A stretch of DNA of 64,000 nt from an uncultured Bacteroides sp. (GCA_949300425.1 CASGED010000015.1:53066-117065), one strand, 5' to 3'. Positions 36,051 through 44,659 are shown, counted from the stretch's first letter. Program-made: numbers and translations. The notes: a model not told the origin generated them from the sequence alone.

Positions 36051-36236
36051 GTCATGAAAAAACCGGTTGCAAAAGTCAGCAAGCTGTCTTTGCAAAGTAA
36101 GTAAGCAGAAATGGCAAAGTTAGCAAGCTGCGTTAGCAAAGCCAGTACTACTGCGTTGGCAAGGTCAGCAAGACTTAGAAATCGAACTCGGCTATTGCTC
36201 TGTGATTGTTTATTGCAATCGAGTTTTCGGAGTGAC
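36051..36236. repeat. MITE-like repeat, copy 2 (inverted relative to copy 1)
   Basis: Read on the - strand it aligns with 20514-20723: both carry TTGCAATAAACAAT, then AAGTTCGATTTCTAA or GAGTTCGATTTCTAA, then a run of ~22-bp units (here 36065-36086, 36087-36108, 36109-36130, 36131-36153 with one extra base, and 36154 onward). One end reads GTCACTCCGAAAACTCG inward; the other reads GTCATGAAAAAACCGGTTGC. It sits directly beside a decayed transposase fragment. Confidence 0.75.
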
Positions 36237-36239
36237 AAA

Positions 36240-36506
36240 AAATATGGTGGTTTATCATGTAGATGTAGCAGTTGCGGTAGGTTAAATTATTCTGCTGGAT
36301 AGAAAGGCCTTGAGATTGGTACATACCTGTCACACAGAACCTCAATAGGGATGCTTTCGTTTTTATCGGATTAAAACAAATTTTCGAGCTGAAAAGAGAT
36401 AAACGATGCCATTCTGTCGACAAAAATTAATGACGGAAATTCCATTTGGAGCACCCTCCTTTTTATAGAGTTCATAGATACTCTGAAAATCTTCACTACT
36501 TGCCAT
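36240..36506 (-). pseudogene. Remnant of a transposase-associated ORF (IS66-type orf1-like)
   Basis: From an ATG at 36506 a 47-codon frame reads MASSEDFQSIYELYKKEG then INFCRQNGIVY before diverging and stopping at 36363. In another frame the similarity seems to continue (FQLENLF, stop, SDKNESIPIEVLCDR), so the gene has at least one frameshift and one stop. The N-terminus resembles the small first ORF of Bacteroides IS66-type elements, from memory. A good -7 box (TACCTTTG, - strand, 36532-36539) precedes it. It is cut off at the MITE-like copy 2. It encodes nothing functional. Confidence 0.5.
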
Positions 36507-36645
36507 AAGCTTTTAATTTTAGTTTGTAGTGCAAAGGTATTCTCATCTCGTAGACTGAAAACGCTATTGAGTGCTTACGAATGGTTCTTTCAAGTAGGAT
36601 TCTATCCTCGCCAAAAGCCCTTACAGACAATGGACGGGGAAAAAT

Positions 36646-36696
36646 AAAGGCACAGAAACACAGACAGTGTTTAACATGCTGTGTTTCTGTGCCTTT
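36646..36696 (-). terminator. Strong terminator downstream of the TPR/barrel gene
   Basis: AAAGGCACAGAAACACAG (36646-36663) pairs perfectly over 18 bp with 36679-36696. On the - strand it lies 41 nt after the stop at 36737 and ends the four-gene operon; flanking A/T runs make it usable in both directions. Confidence 0.8.
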
Positions 36697-36736
36697 TATT
36701 TCTATATCCTGATGGCTTTCTTAAACCTTCGAAACA

Positions 36737-38116
36737 TCAGAAACAGAAACCGATACCAAAAGCATGGCGGGTTTTGCTGATTTTATCTTCATATTCTTTA
36801 GACACAGAGAAACGATACTGGAAGGTATAACGTAATACGACAGGTCCTATTTTGCCCAAAAGTCCGACTTCAGGAGAGATGGCACTATAAAGTTTAAATG
36901 TAGGATTATCCTCTTCTTCCCCATAGTTGCCTGAATTGTCACCCGATTGGTCAGGTTGTGTACTATCTTCTTCCGGTTCTATATAACGATTCCCATCGCT
37001 ATCCACAAACTCGCCTGCACCTGTATAGCCGACACCAAAGAATACCCAAACAGGAACCTTTTCCCACTTATTGAGAGTCCAACCAAACGAGAGATTCAAT
37101 TCGGCATCTTTCACTTCATTATATGATTTCTGCAAAGCTTTGAACAAATCCGAGTGAAAACTGAGGCTGAAATAACCTCCCACTTTGTTTTTGTTGTAAG
37201 TACCGGTTCCCAAGCCTATCGGCGCACTCTTACTATATTCGTACACATAGACACGGGCACGTTGCTTACGGCTATTCACCTCTTTGCGCAACAGTTTCAG
37301 TTGCTGGCTGGCTTTGATGGCGTTGGGGCAATTGCCGTCCACTACTCTTTGATACAATTCCATGGCCTTTTCATAATCTCCCTCTTCGCGATAGGCCTCA
37401 GCGGAATCAAAATATTTGTTACAGTCTATGTCGAAATTGCGGGAACATTCAAATACTTTCTGCGAAGCATTCTCGTCAGACGGGTTCAGGCTGACAATTC
37501 TTCCATAGTAATCCTTAGCCGTTTCATAATCCAACAAATCAAAGGCTTCGTCTGCTTTTTCCCGGTAGACGGTAATGGAATCGATGCCAGCAATAAGGTT
37601 GTCCAAGCCTGAGTTTTCCGGACAATCGGAACATGCTTGGGCAATGGCATACTGCTCTTTTGCCTCTACATACATGGCTTGCTGGAAATATTCGGTTCCG
37701 CGTTTGCGATATTCGTAATAGCAACCGTAAACAAACTCCACATCCGGATCTATCAGTTGGTAACGTTTCAACTCCTTCGGATTCAACTCAGCCATGATGC
37801 TTACGGGCGCATAACCGTCAGCTCTGACAGTCAGTTTACGTCCCCTATATCTTCTTCCGGTTTCGAATCGCATATAATAAAACGTTTCTTCTCCCTTGTC
37901 TTCTACATTGTACACATCAACGACTTTGTCGTGTGACGATTCAATGGTCAACTTGATGTTGGAAGGGCACGATATGACAATACCGGCTTCCGTGTCCTTT
38001 CCCGAGAAGACATCACGCTGTGTGGTGATATCTTTCACTTCCAAATTGCGTTGTGCAAAAACCGACGCGATAGCCAAAAACAATCCGCCGACCAACAAGA
38101 ATAATCTCTTTTTCAT
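36737..38116 (-). CDS. Exported TPR protein with C-terminal barrel-like domain, function unknown
   Basis: 459 residues, signal peptide ending VFAQ. After an N-terminal beta domain (residues ~20-120) come TPR-like repeats (~140-290: YFQQAMYVEAKEQYAIAQAC, DLLDYETAKDYYGRIVSLNP, YREEGDYEKAMELYQRVVDG). The C-terminal ~150 residues have alternating aromatic strands (GGYFSLSFHSDLF, LNLSFGWTLNKW, RYTFQYRFSVS) and a final HAFGIGFCF, like an outer-membrane barrel. A disordered acidic loop (EPEEDSTQPDQSGDNSG) interrupts the strands. Last gene of a four-gene exported-protein operon, probably envelope-associated; no function assigned. Confidence 0.7.
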   Translation of the reverse strand: MKKRLFLLVGGLFLAIASVFAQRNLEVKDITTQRDVFSGKDTEAGIVISCPSNIKLTIESSHDKVVDVYNVEDKGEETFYYMRFETGRRYRGRKLTVRADGYAPVSIMAELNPKELKRYQLIDPDVEFVYGCYYEYRKRGTEYFQQAMYVEAKEQYAIAQACSDCPENSGLDNLIAGIDSITVYREKADEAFDLLDYETAKDYYGRIVSLNPSDENASQKVFECSRNFDIDCNKYFDSAEAYREEGDYEKAMELYQRVVDGNCPNAIKASQQLKLLRKEVNSRKQRARVYVYEYSKSAPIGLGTGTYNKNKVGGYFSLSFHSDLFKALQKSYNEVKDAELNLSFGWTLNKWEKVPVWVFFGVGYTGAGEFVDSDGNRYIEPEEDSTQPDQSGDNSGNYGEEEDNPTFKLYSAISPEVGLLGKIGPVVLRYTFQYRFSVSKEYEDKISKTRHAFGIGFCF

Positions 38117-38133
38117 ACTTTATTATTTATTGG

Positions 38134-39123
38134 TTAATCATCTACCAAAGAGCGGACAATATCAAAATCGCCCAAATTGAATACTTCTTCACGAGCCAGT
38201 ACCTTACCGTCCAACTTTTCAGGTTGCCATGTACGAACCTGAATAAGCGGATTCATTTCGTCTTGGAAGTCTATCATCAAAAATACGAATCCCACATCGC
38301 TATATCTGTCCGAGTGCCATTCTTGTTTCAATGTCACTCCGTAAATATCCGTCAACTTCGGATGCTGGATTACTTCTACTTCATCAAACAACACATTGAT
38401 ATATTTGTTTGATTTGAACACCCGTTTCAAATTGCTGATATATTCTTTCTTCGTACGTTTCTGATATACAATCTTCTCATGACTCAACGCACGCATGGCA
38501 TAATCCGATTTCGGCTTCTCGCGAATGACTTTCCCGGTAATAATCAAGGCGTTGTCGCTGAAAACAGACTCTATGTACGGCAGATCCTTCCTGTTGTAGG
38601 CCGTCCGATAGTTTTCAACAAAGTCTATGATGACCTGACGACGGTATAAGTCCTCTACCGACTCATGCTCAGACAGAATTTCTTTATACTTGTTCTCTTC
38701 GATAGCTATTGATATGTTGTCAATGGCGCCAGAAGAGGTGAAGTGAAGCACCAACTCTTGGTCGCCCTCGCCTTCTTCAGCGGCCATCATGGTTACGGGG
38801 ATGTTTCTGACTTGGTAACCATCGGATGTCTCCAAGCAAATTTCTTCAATGGAAGACACCGGACAAGCCATCGGGCTTGTTTTCCACATTTGTTTCAGCA
38901 CGTCTTTGGCATCATCCGTCAACTCTTTATCTACTTCCGGCTTGTCTCCTTCCATAACAGCGACATTACATGCTTTCAGAAACAAGGAGACATTGTGTTC
39001 CATGGCGGTTTTCAAGGAAGCATTGTCCAGTCCGTCAATAATTGTAAACTTGGTATCTTCCAGCTGAGCGAAAGAAAACAAGGGAATCAATACGAATAAT
39101 AAAATTAATTCAACCTTTTTCAT
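38134..39123 (-). CDS. Exported NTF2-like protein, function unknown
   Basis: 329 residues from the ATG at 39123; the frame is open further upstream but the chosen start gives a clean signal peptide (LIPLFSFAQ) and a 4-nt ATGA overlap with the preceding gene. The C-terminal half looks like an NTF2/SnoaL-type fold (VIIDFVENYRTAYNRKDLPYIESVFSDNALIITG, LKQEWHSDRYSDVGFVFLMIDF). The N-terminal ~140 residues are unrecognized. It is translationally coupled to the upstream gene and 17 nt from the downstream TPR gene. Confidence 0.65.
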   Translation of the reverse strand: MKKVELILLFVLIPLFSFAQLEDTKFTIIDGLDNASLKTAMEHNVSLFLKACNVAVMEGDKPEVDKELTDDAKDVLKQMWKTSPMACPVSSIEEICLETSDGYQVRNIPVTMMAAEEGEGDQELVLHFTSSGAIDNISIAIEENKYKEILSEHESVEDLYRRQVIIDFVENYRTAYNRKDLPYIESVFSDNALIITGKVIREKPKSDYAMRALSHEKIVYQKRTKKEYISNLKRVFKSNKYINVLFDEVEVIQHPKLTDIYGVTLKQEWHSDRYSDVGFVFLMIDFQDEMNPLIQVRTWQPEKLDGKVLAREEVFNLGDFDIVRSLVDD

Positions 39124-40250
39124 TGTAATAACGTTTTGATATATTGTTGCGGTATGTTTGAATAAAAATCTGCTTTTAACACTGGTCTGGTGGCGAACAG
39201 TTGCTTCTCGTCTATCGAGACACGAAGCAAGTGGATATAATTCAACTTCGTGTGGCTGAATACGGCAATTGTTTCCAACTTCCCTTTTGAATTGTAGCCG
39301 GTGTGGCAATAAGTCACAAAGTCATTGGAGAAACATTGCAGGAAATTCAGAAGGGGAATGGAGATTTCTGGTGTGAACCTACCATATTTCCGATGTGTAA
39401 TCAGTAATGATTTGTCTTTCCCATTTAAATAAGTTAAAAACAAGTTGTTTGCCGAATATTCCGGATATTCTTTTTGGAAAACCGGGCGATAATTATTACC
39501 ATCCTTTACATAATATCGGTCAGAAGAGAGGGGCTGCACCAAATATACTTCTCCTTTGCTTACCCAAATGCGATTTCCTGCAAGCGGTTGTAGATTCCGT
39601 CCGTCTACAGGTTCGTCTTTAAGAGTCACTGTGTCGAAAGCCGCGGACTGCAATTGATGGTAAACATTATCGTCCGATTCCTTTTTGTCTGTTCCGTCTA
39701 TCAACTCTCTATATAAAGGAAAAGACATGTTCAATGTATGCCGTCCGAATCTCCAGCTGGCTTCCGCTCTTTTGTCCTGATGACGCAATGCAAATTTTAC
39801 TGGCATATCCATCTGTTCCAAGATGTTACCCAACGATAGCATGTTCCCTTTTCCAAAAGCCTTCCCGTCAAAAAGCAGCGTGACGTGATATTCCGCCAGT
39901 TTCCGTTCCACAGCCTGATTGTTTTCCTGTAACATCAGTTCAAGCAGGAAACGCTCCAAAAAGTTACAGATACTCTTATCTAACAAAAACTTGGTCGCAT
40001 CGCTGAACAGAGAAATGCCGATGTGTGAAATCTCCCCTCGGTTATTGAACGTGAATATCAATGATTTGTTCTTGATAACCTGAGGGACATTCATAATAGT
40101 GTCGTTCTCAGGCATCTGTTGCATCGGCAATAGTTCAGCCAGCAGTTTAATCTTACGGCTGACGAACTTCTCGTTCGAAAGTCCCGTATTCGCATTGGCT
40201 CCTCCAATAAAGCCCATGCATAGACAGAAAATCACGATAATCCTGCGCAT
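39120..40250 (-). CDS. Exported protein of unknown function
   Basis: 376 residues, signal peptide ending GGANAN. No motif recognized. Mixed alpha/beta with segments SLIFTFNNRGEISHIGISLF, YHVTLLFDGKAFGKGN and FVTYCHTGYNSKGKLETIAVFSH. The stop TGA overlaps the next ATG (ATGA). It lies 8 nt after the Sel1-repeat gene. Its only context is this operon of exported proteins. Confidence 0.6.
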   Translation of the reverse strand: MRRIIVIFCLCMGFIGGANANTGLSNEKFVSRKIKLLAELLPMQQMPENDTIMNVPQVIKNKSLIFTFNNRGEISHIGISLFSDATKFLLDKSICNFLERFLLELMLQENNQAVERKLAEYHVTLLFDGKAFGKGNMLSLGNILEQMDMPVKFALRHQDKRAEASWRFGRHTLNMSFPLYRELIDGTDKKESDDNVYHQLQSAAFDTVTLKDEPVDGRNLQPLAGNRIWVSKGEVYLVQPLSSDRYYVKDGNNYRPVFQKEYPEYSANNLFLTYLNGKDKSLLITHRKYGRFTPEISIPLLNFLQCFSNDFVTYCHTGYNSKGKLETIAVFSHTKLNYIHLLRVSIDEKQLFATRPVLKADFYSNIPQQYIKTLLQ

Positions 40251-40258
40251 ACCCCTTC

Positions 40259-42220
40259 TTATTTATTTTTTTCTTTAATAATAGCTTTGATTTGATTCTT
40301 TACGGAAGAAAAACCATTCAACACTGAGTTATCCGCATCCATTGATTTCCGCAACCATTCTTTGGCCAAATTGAAGTTGGGCTGCACACCTTCTCCACGC
40401 AAATGCATTTGGTAAATTTCATACATAGCCTTCACATTTCCCTTGGCGGCGGCCTTGTTCAGATATTCCATAGCCTTGGCATAGTCTTGTTCTACGAGTC
40501 TTCCTTCCCGATAGAAAGAACCCATATCGGCCATGGCATCCGGATAAGACATTGCCACAGCTTGTTTGTAATAGTTCAATGCCCTTGCGGTATCTTGTTC
40601 TACTCCCAATCCTTCGTTATATAACCAGCCTAAACGGAATGCAGCATACGGGCACCGACGTAACATCGCTTTTTGGTAGCATTCCAACGCCTTTTGGTAA
40701 TCTGGATCTGTTCCTCCTTCCGATTCCCAATAAGTATCTCCGCACAATACCAACGCATCCGTATAGCCTGACTTAAAGGCACGCATATACAATTCTCTCG
40801 CCTTGGGCAAGTTTTTCTCTACTCCGTAACCGTCCTGATACAATTGAGCCAAATTCAATGTCGCGAACAAATTGTTTTTCATGGAGGCTTCCATGAAATA
40901 AGACAGAGCCATTCGTATGTTCCGATGCGTGCCAACACCCCACATGGTCAGACAGGCCAAATCGTTCAAAGATGACATGCTTTCAGAGGTGCGCCTTTTC
41001 TGATTGTAAATCTCGCAGAGTTCCGGCATGTTGGACAATTCGGAATCGGAGGGACGCGTGTATGTAAAGCCCTGATAGTCATCAGGTGCTTTGAACAGTT
41101 CACAGATGCGGCTGTTTTCTGAAATGGGAACTTCATCCGGTGAATTGGCGTCATAGATTCGTTTGGTCACACTTCCGCCCAACATCTTCCCGTCAAATGC
41201 AAAACGGAAAATATAGGCGTGGACGATTCGCGGCTCAAGGCGTATGACGGAGTCTGCCGGAATGCTGTCTACAGCCAGCGAGTCAATCATTGCCGTTGTA
41301 TCGGCCTTTGCCATTTCTTTGCCTGGATTTGGAACTTCCATTAACCGTCCTAAGTCTAGATTTAATATTTCATCTACGATAGTCGTAAAATCATCGTTGG
41401 CTTTTTCCTCTTTCCGGGCTGATGACGAAAGGACTTTCTTTTCTTCTTCCATTTCAAAAGCAAACACAATGCTGTCTCCTTCCAATAAACCTTGGGCTTT
41501 CAGGTCAGGAGCATTGGCCCATAGAACATCTTTCTTCATGAATGCGCTGTCCGTCAGTTGCATCCATAAAGCATTGTTTTCGGCGTGGATGTCGAATATC
41601 CACATTTCACGTCCGTTGCTGTTCATTTCGTCTGAGGCCCACCGTCCTAACATCCTGGAATCAATCGGGGCGATGACTTCGGGTTTCACCGGTTCTGCAA
41701 CGGTTGCCACCGTGTCTTCCACCACCGGCTCTATCGGTGCTTCCGCTACATATACAGAGTCTTCCATTGCAATAGAGTCGGACTCCTCGATGGGAGAAGC
41801 TAAGACAACCGTAAATCTGGGAGGTTCGTTTTCTATCACAGGTGAAGTGGTTTCTTCTGCTTCAGCCAATGCTGTCAGACGGGTAATTTCCGATTTCAAG
41901 AAATCCGCATCAGACGCGTCTGGTTTCAACCGCAAGTAATTGGAGTAGCAAATACAAGCTTTTTTCATTGAAACCTTATCGGCTTTTGCCGCATACAACT
42001 TTCCTAAACTTAGATAAGGGTCCGGCAATCCAGGCGAAAGTTTTAATACAGAAAGGTAAATTTCTATGGCCTTGTCCGTGTCATTCGCTTTTTGAGCTAC
42101 ATTCGCCTGGTAGAACAATTTTAGCAATTGTTCTTTTGTGACATGCTGAGCACAAATATCATGACATAAAAATGCCATTAACATCCCCACTAACCAATAT
42201 CTAATAAGTTGCCAATTCAT
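40259..42220 (-). CDS. Exported TPR/Sel1-repeat protein, function unknown
   Basis: 653 residues from the ATG at 42220. An in-frame ATG at 42244 is rejected because the -7 box (42242-42249) overlaps it and 42220 gives a good signal peptide (YWLVGMLMAFLCHDICAQ). Residues ~25-105 hold TPR repeats (ANDTDKAIEIYLSVLKLSP). The middle is low-complexity and acidic. The C-terminal ~230 residues hold about five Sel1 repeats (MWGVGTHRNIRMALSYFMEA, GYGVEKNLPKARELYMRA, GLGVEQDTARALNYYKQA, GRLVEQDYAKAMEYLNKA). Sel1 proteins are protein-interaction scaffolds. First gene of the four-gene operon down to 36737. Confidence 0.72.
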   Translation of the reverse strand: MNWQLIRYWLVGMLMAFLCHDICAQHVTKEQLLKLFYQANVAQKANDTDKAIEIYLSVLKLSPGLPDPYLSLGKLYAAKADKVSMKKACICYSNYLRLKPDASDADFLKSEITRLTALAEAEETTSPVIENEPPRFTVVLASPIEESDSIAMEDSVYVAEAPIEPVVEDTVATVAEPVKPEVIAPIDSRMLGRWASDEMNSNGREMWIFDIHAENNALWMQLTDSAFMKKDVLWANAPDLKAQGLLEGDSIVFAFEMEEEKKVLSSSARKEEKANDDFTTIVDEILNLDLGRLMEVPNPGKEMAKADTTAMIDSLAVDSIPADSVIRLEPRIVHAYIFRFAFDGKMLGGSVTKRIYDANSPDEVPISENSRICELFKAPDDYQGFTYTRPSDSELSNMPELCEIYNQKRRTSESMSSLNDLACLTMWGVGTHRNIRMALSYFMEASMKNNLFATLNLAQLYQDGYGVEKNLPKARELYMRAFKSGYTDALVLCGDTYWESEGGTDPDYQKALECYQKAMLRRCPYAAFRLGWLYNEGLGVEQDTARALNYYKQAVAMSYPDAMADMGSFYREGRLVEQDYAKAMEYLNKAAAKGNVKAMYEIYQMHLRGEGVQPNFNLAKEWLRKSMDADNSVLNGFSSVKNQIKAIIKEKNK

Positions 42221-42241
42221 AACTAATGTGATTTTAGGGAG

Positions 42242-42249
42242 CAAATATA
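42242..42249 (-). promoter_or_regulatory. -7 promoter box of the exported-protein operon
   Basis: CAAATATA on the + strand reads TATATTTG on the - strand, 21 nt upstream of the start at 42220. It decides the start choice for the Sel1 gene. Confidence 0.6.
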
Positions 42250-42742
42250 TTGATTTAAATCAGAACAAGCAATCAAAAACAAAAATAATCTTATGAAATC
42301 TTACCATCGGAAAAAGAAGACAGGTTGGCGTTTATCCGGGAACGCCATTCTCATAAGTCGAAATTATTAGGAAGAACGATTGAAAGATTTGGAATAGTAC
42401 GCTATAAATGATGTGGTGGGACTGTTAATGTTATCTTATGATTTATGTACGAATTCCTTTAAGCAGATGATAAATCTTGCATAAATATTCCTTATAGTCA
42501 TTTTATTTACAAGATTATTCACACGACACAAGGTCATGTTAGGGGGCTGATGCCGCTCTGATCCGGTTACTCAGGACTACAGTTCCAAACCTTAAGGCTC
42601 GAATCCTCCCTTGGCTGGACTGCAGCCCTGACAAAGCAAGATTGGCAGGATGATTAAGCATAGTTCTCGCTATGATTTTAACGGTAAGCTGAATGCCTTG
42701 CTTTCCAAAATCGGCAGATAAGCCTTCCGAAATCCTCCCATT
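42250..42742. other. 493-nt intergenic region with a structured segment, possible ncRNA or long 3' UTR of asnB
   Basis: No gene seen. The left ~280 nt are AT-rich. From about 42540 to 42704 the composition becomes balanced and stems appear: AAAGCAAG (42633-42640) with CTTGCTTT (42697-42704), stacked with GGCA (42644-42647)/TGCC (42694-42697, sharing one base) and an inner CATAG-TTCTCG-CTATG hairpin (42659-42674). GGGCTG near 42545 could pair with CAGCCC near 42625. It lies downstream of asnB on the - strand, so a 3' UTR/terminator or an sRNA are both possible. Confidence 0.4.
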
Positions 42743-44407
42743 TTAATACGCCTGCTCATGCACCCCGCTTACAGCCCGTCCGCTGGGGTCGTTCATCCCG
42801 GCGAAAGCCTTGTCCCAGGCCAATGCCTCGGCCGTGCTGCACGCCACACTGGGCACGCTGGGCACACTCCGTGCGGCACTGTCGCTGGGGAAGTGGGCGG
42901 CAAAGAGCGTGCGGTAGAAATATTCCTCCTTGTTGCGCGGCGGGTTGATGGGGAAGCGTTCGGCGGCATGTGCCATCTCATCATCGCTCACCCGCTCGGC
43001 GGTAATGCGCTTCAACGTGTCTATCCACGAATAGCCCACACCGTCGGAGAATTGCTCTTTCTGCCTCCACGCCACTTCGCTTGGCAAAAGGGAAGCAAAG
43101 GCTTCGCGGAGGATGCGTTTTTCTATCGTGGTGCCGGGGCACATCTTGGCCGCCGGGTTGAGGCGCATGGCCACATCCAGGAACTCGGTGTCGAGGAACG
43201 GCACACGCCCCTCCACGCCCCAAGCCGCCAGACTCTTGTTGGCACGCAGGCAATCATACAGGTGCAGCTTGGAGAGTTTGCGCACCGTCTCCTCGTGGAA
43301 AGCGCGGGCGTCGGGTGCCTTGTGGAAATACAGATAGCCTCCGAATATCTCGTCCGCCCCCTCGCCGGAGAGCACCATCTTGATGCCCATGCTCTTGATG
43401 ACACGCGCCAGCAGATACATCGGTGTGGAGGCGCGGATGGTGGTGACGTCATACGTCTCGGTGAAATACACCACATCGCTCAGCGCGTCCAGCCCCTCTT
43501 GTATCGTATAGTTTATCTCGTGATGCACCGTGCCGATGTGCCGGGCCACCAGACGGGCTTTCTCCAAATCAGGCGCCCCGTGCAGGCCTACGGCGAAGGA
43601 GTGCAGGCGCGGCCACCAGGCGGCTTCCGTCCCTCCGCTCTCGATGCGGGTCCTGGCATACTTCTGCGCCACCGCACTGATGATGGACGAGTCCAGCCCG
43701 CCGCTCAGCAGCACCCCGTAGGGCACATCGCTCATCAGCTGCCTGCGCACAGACTCCTCCAGCGCAGTGCGCAACTCGTCCACGTCAGCCGGATTGTCCT
43801 TCACGTTCTCATACTCGAACCAATCCCGCTGATAATACCTCCGGGGAGCTTTGTCGCGGCTCGTGAGGACATGTCCCGGCGGGAAAGGTTCATAGCGGGC
43901 GCATTGCCCCTCCAGCGCCTTCAGTTCGCTTGCCACGTACAGCCGTCCTTCCTCATCATATCCATAATAAAGAGGAATAACCCCGACGGGGTCGCGCGCA
44001 ATGAGATATTCATCCCTTTCCGCATCGTAGAGCGCGAAGGCGAATATCCCGTCCAGCTCGTTCAGGAAGCCGTCGCCTTTGTCCTGATAGAGCGCGAGAA
44101 TGACTTCGCAATCGCTCCCCGTCATGAACTGATACTTCCCGGCATACTTCCGGCGTATGTCCTGATGGTTGTAAATCTCTCCGTTGACGGCCAGCACCCG
44201 ATTCTTATCAGGGCTGAAAAGAGGTTGACGACCCGACTCCGGGTCAACAATCGCCAGACGCTCATGCGCCAATATGGCCGAGCCGCCACAATAAATGCCA
44301 CTCCAATCGGGTCCGCGGTGACGAATTTTGCCACTCATCCGCAACGCCTTCTGCCTCAAAGCGGGCGTTTGCTGCTTGATGTTGAAAATTGAAACAATGC
44401 CACACAT
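42743..44407 (-). CDS. asnB: Asparagine synthetase B (glutamine-hydrolysing)
   Basis: 554 residues. The N-terminal class II glutaminase domain starts with the nucleophile Cys2 (MCGIVS) and has RHRGPDWSG and NGEIYNH. The synthetase domain has the PP-loop SGGLDSS near residue 232 and LSGEGADEIFGGY. It converts aspartate, glutamine and ATP to asparagine in the cytosol. The gene is clearly more GC-rich than the exported-protein operon beside it, like the nitrogen genes on its other side. It diverges from dapF, with a 22-bp repeat array in the shared upstream region. Confidence 0.95.
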   Translation of the reverse strand: MCGIVSIFNIKQQTPALRQKALRMSGKIRHRGPDWSGIYCGGSAILAHERLAIVDPESGRQPLFSPDKNRVLAVNGEIYNHQDIRRKYAGKYQFMTGSDCEVILALYQDKGDGFLNELDGIFAFALYDAERDEYLIARDPVGVIPLYYGYDEEGRLYVASELKALEGQCARYEPFPPGHVLTSRDKAPRRYYQRDWFEYENVKDNPADVDELRTALEESVRRQLMSDVPYGVLLSGGLDSSIISAVAQKYARTRIESGGTEAAWWPRLHSFAVGLHGAPDLEKARLVARHIGTVHHEINYTIQEGLDALSDVVYFTETYDVTTIRASTPMYLLARVIKSMGIKMVLSGEGADEIFGGYLYFHKAPDARAFHEETVRKLSKLHLYDCLRANKSLAAWGVEGRVPFLDTEFLDVAMRLNPAAKMCPGTTIEKRILREAFASLLPSEVAWRQKEQFSDGVGYSWIDTLKRITAERVSDDEMAHAAERFPINPPRNKEEYFYRTLFAAHFPSDSAARSVPSVPSVACSTAEALAWDKAFAGMNDPSGRAVSGVHEQAY

Positions 44408-44486
44408 AATCTTATTCTGCTTTAATCACTACCTTTAAGGGGTCTTGATGGCGGGAAGACGCTCCTTTCCTCCTACAAAGAAATAG

Positions 44487-44574
44487 CATCAGTGCCACCT
44501 TTGCCTATTATCAGTGGCACCTTTGGTTATCATCAGTGCTACTGATGACTACCATCAGTGCCACTGATGGTATC
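44487..44574. repeat. 22-bp-period intergenic tandem array (array E)
   Basis: Four contiguous 22-bp units start at 44487, 44509, 44531 and 44553, with heads CATCAGTGCCAC, TATCAGTGGCAC, CATCAGTGCTAC and CATCAGTGCCAC. Units 3 and 4 are hairpins in themselves (CATCAGT-gct-ACTGATG; CCATCAGTG-c-CACTGATGG). Units 1 and 2 share CTTTG in the second half. On the - strand it would be transcribed in the asnB leader. Confidence 0.85.
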
Positions 44575-44651
44575 TCTTCCCGGCAGGAAGAAGCTGCCTA
44601 TGTAGCACTTTGAATGCGTCTTTCCGCTATCATCATGTAAAGACCATGCCG

Positions 44652-44659
44652 CAAAGATA
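44652..44659 (-). promoter_or_regulatory. -7 promoter box for asnB
   Basis: CAAAGATA on the + strand reads TATCTTTG on the - strand, about 245 nt before the asnB start, predicting a long leader that includes the repeat array. A CAAA at 44684-44687 is a -33 candidate with slightly long spacing. Confidence 0.5.

Noticed and set aside
20514-36236. The GH10 locus as a composite transposon
   Set aside because: Neither flanking repeat encodes a transposase and no target-site duplication could be identified; a passive repeat pair is the safer description.
36175-36423. 82-codon - strand open frame
   Set aside because: It spans the MITE-like repeat and the third frame of the decayed transposase-like fragment; no ribosome-binding site or domain.
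42540-42620. tRNA- or tmRNA-like sequence with a GGCTCGAATCCTCCC motif
   Set aside because: The T-arm closes with only three pairs, no acceptor stem or anticodon arm can be drawn, and the typical tmRNA ends are absent.
42758-44392. 544-codon open frame antisense to asnB
   Set aside because: It mirrors asnB over its full length in GC-rich sequence; asnB has all catalytic motifs while the antisense product has no signal, domain or promoter.
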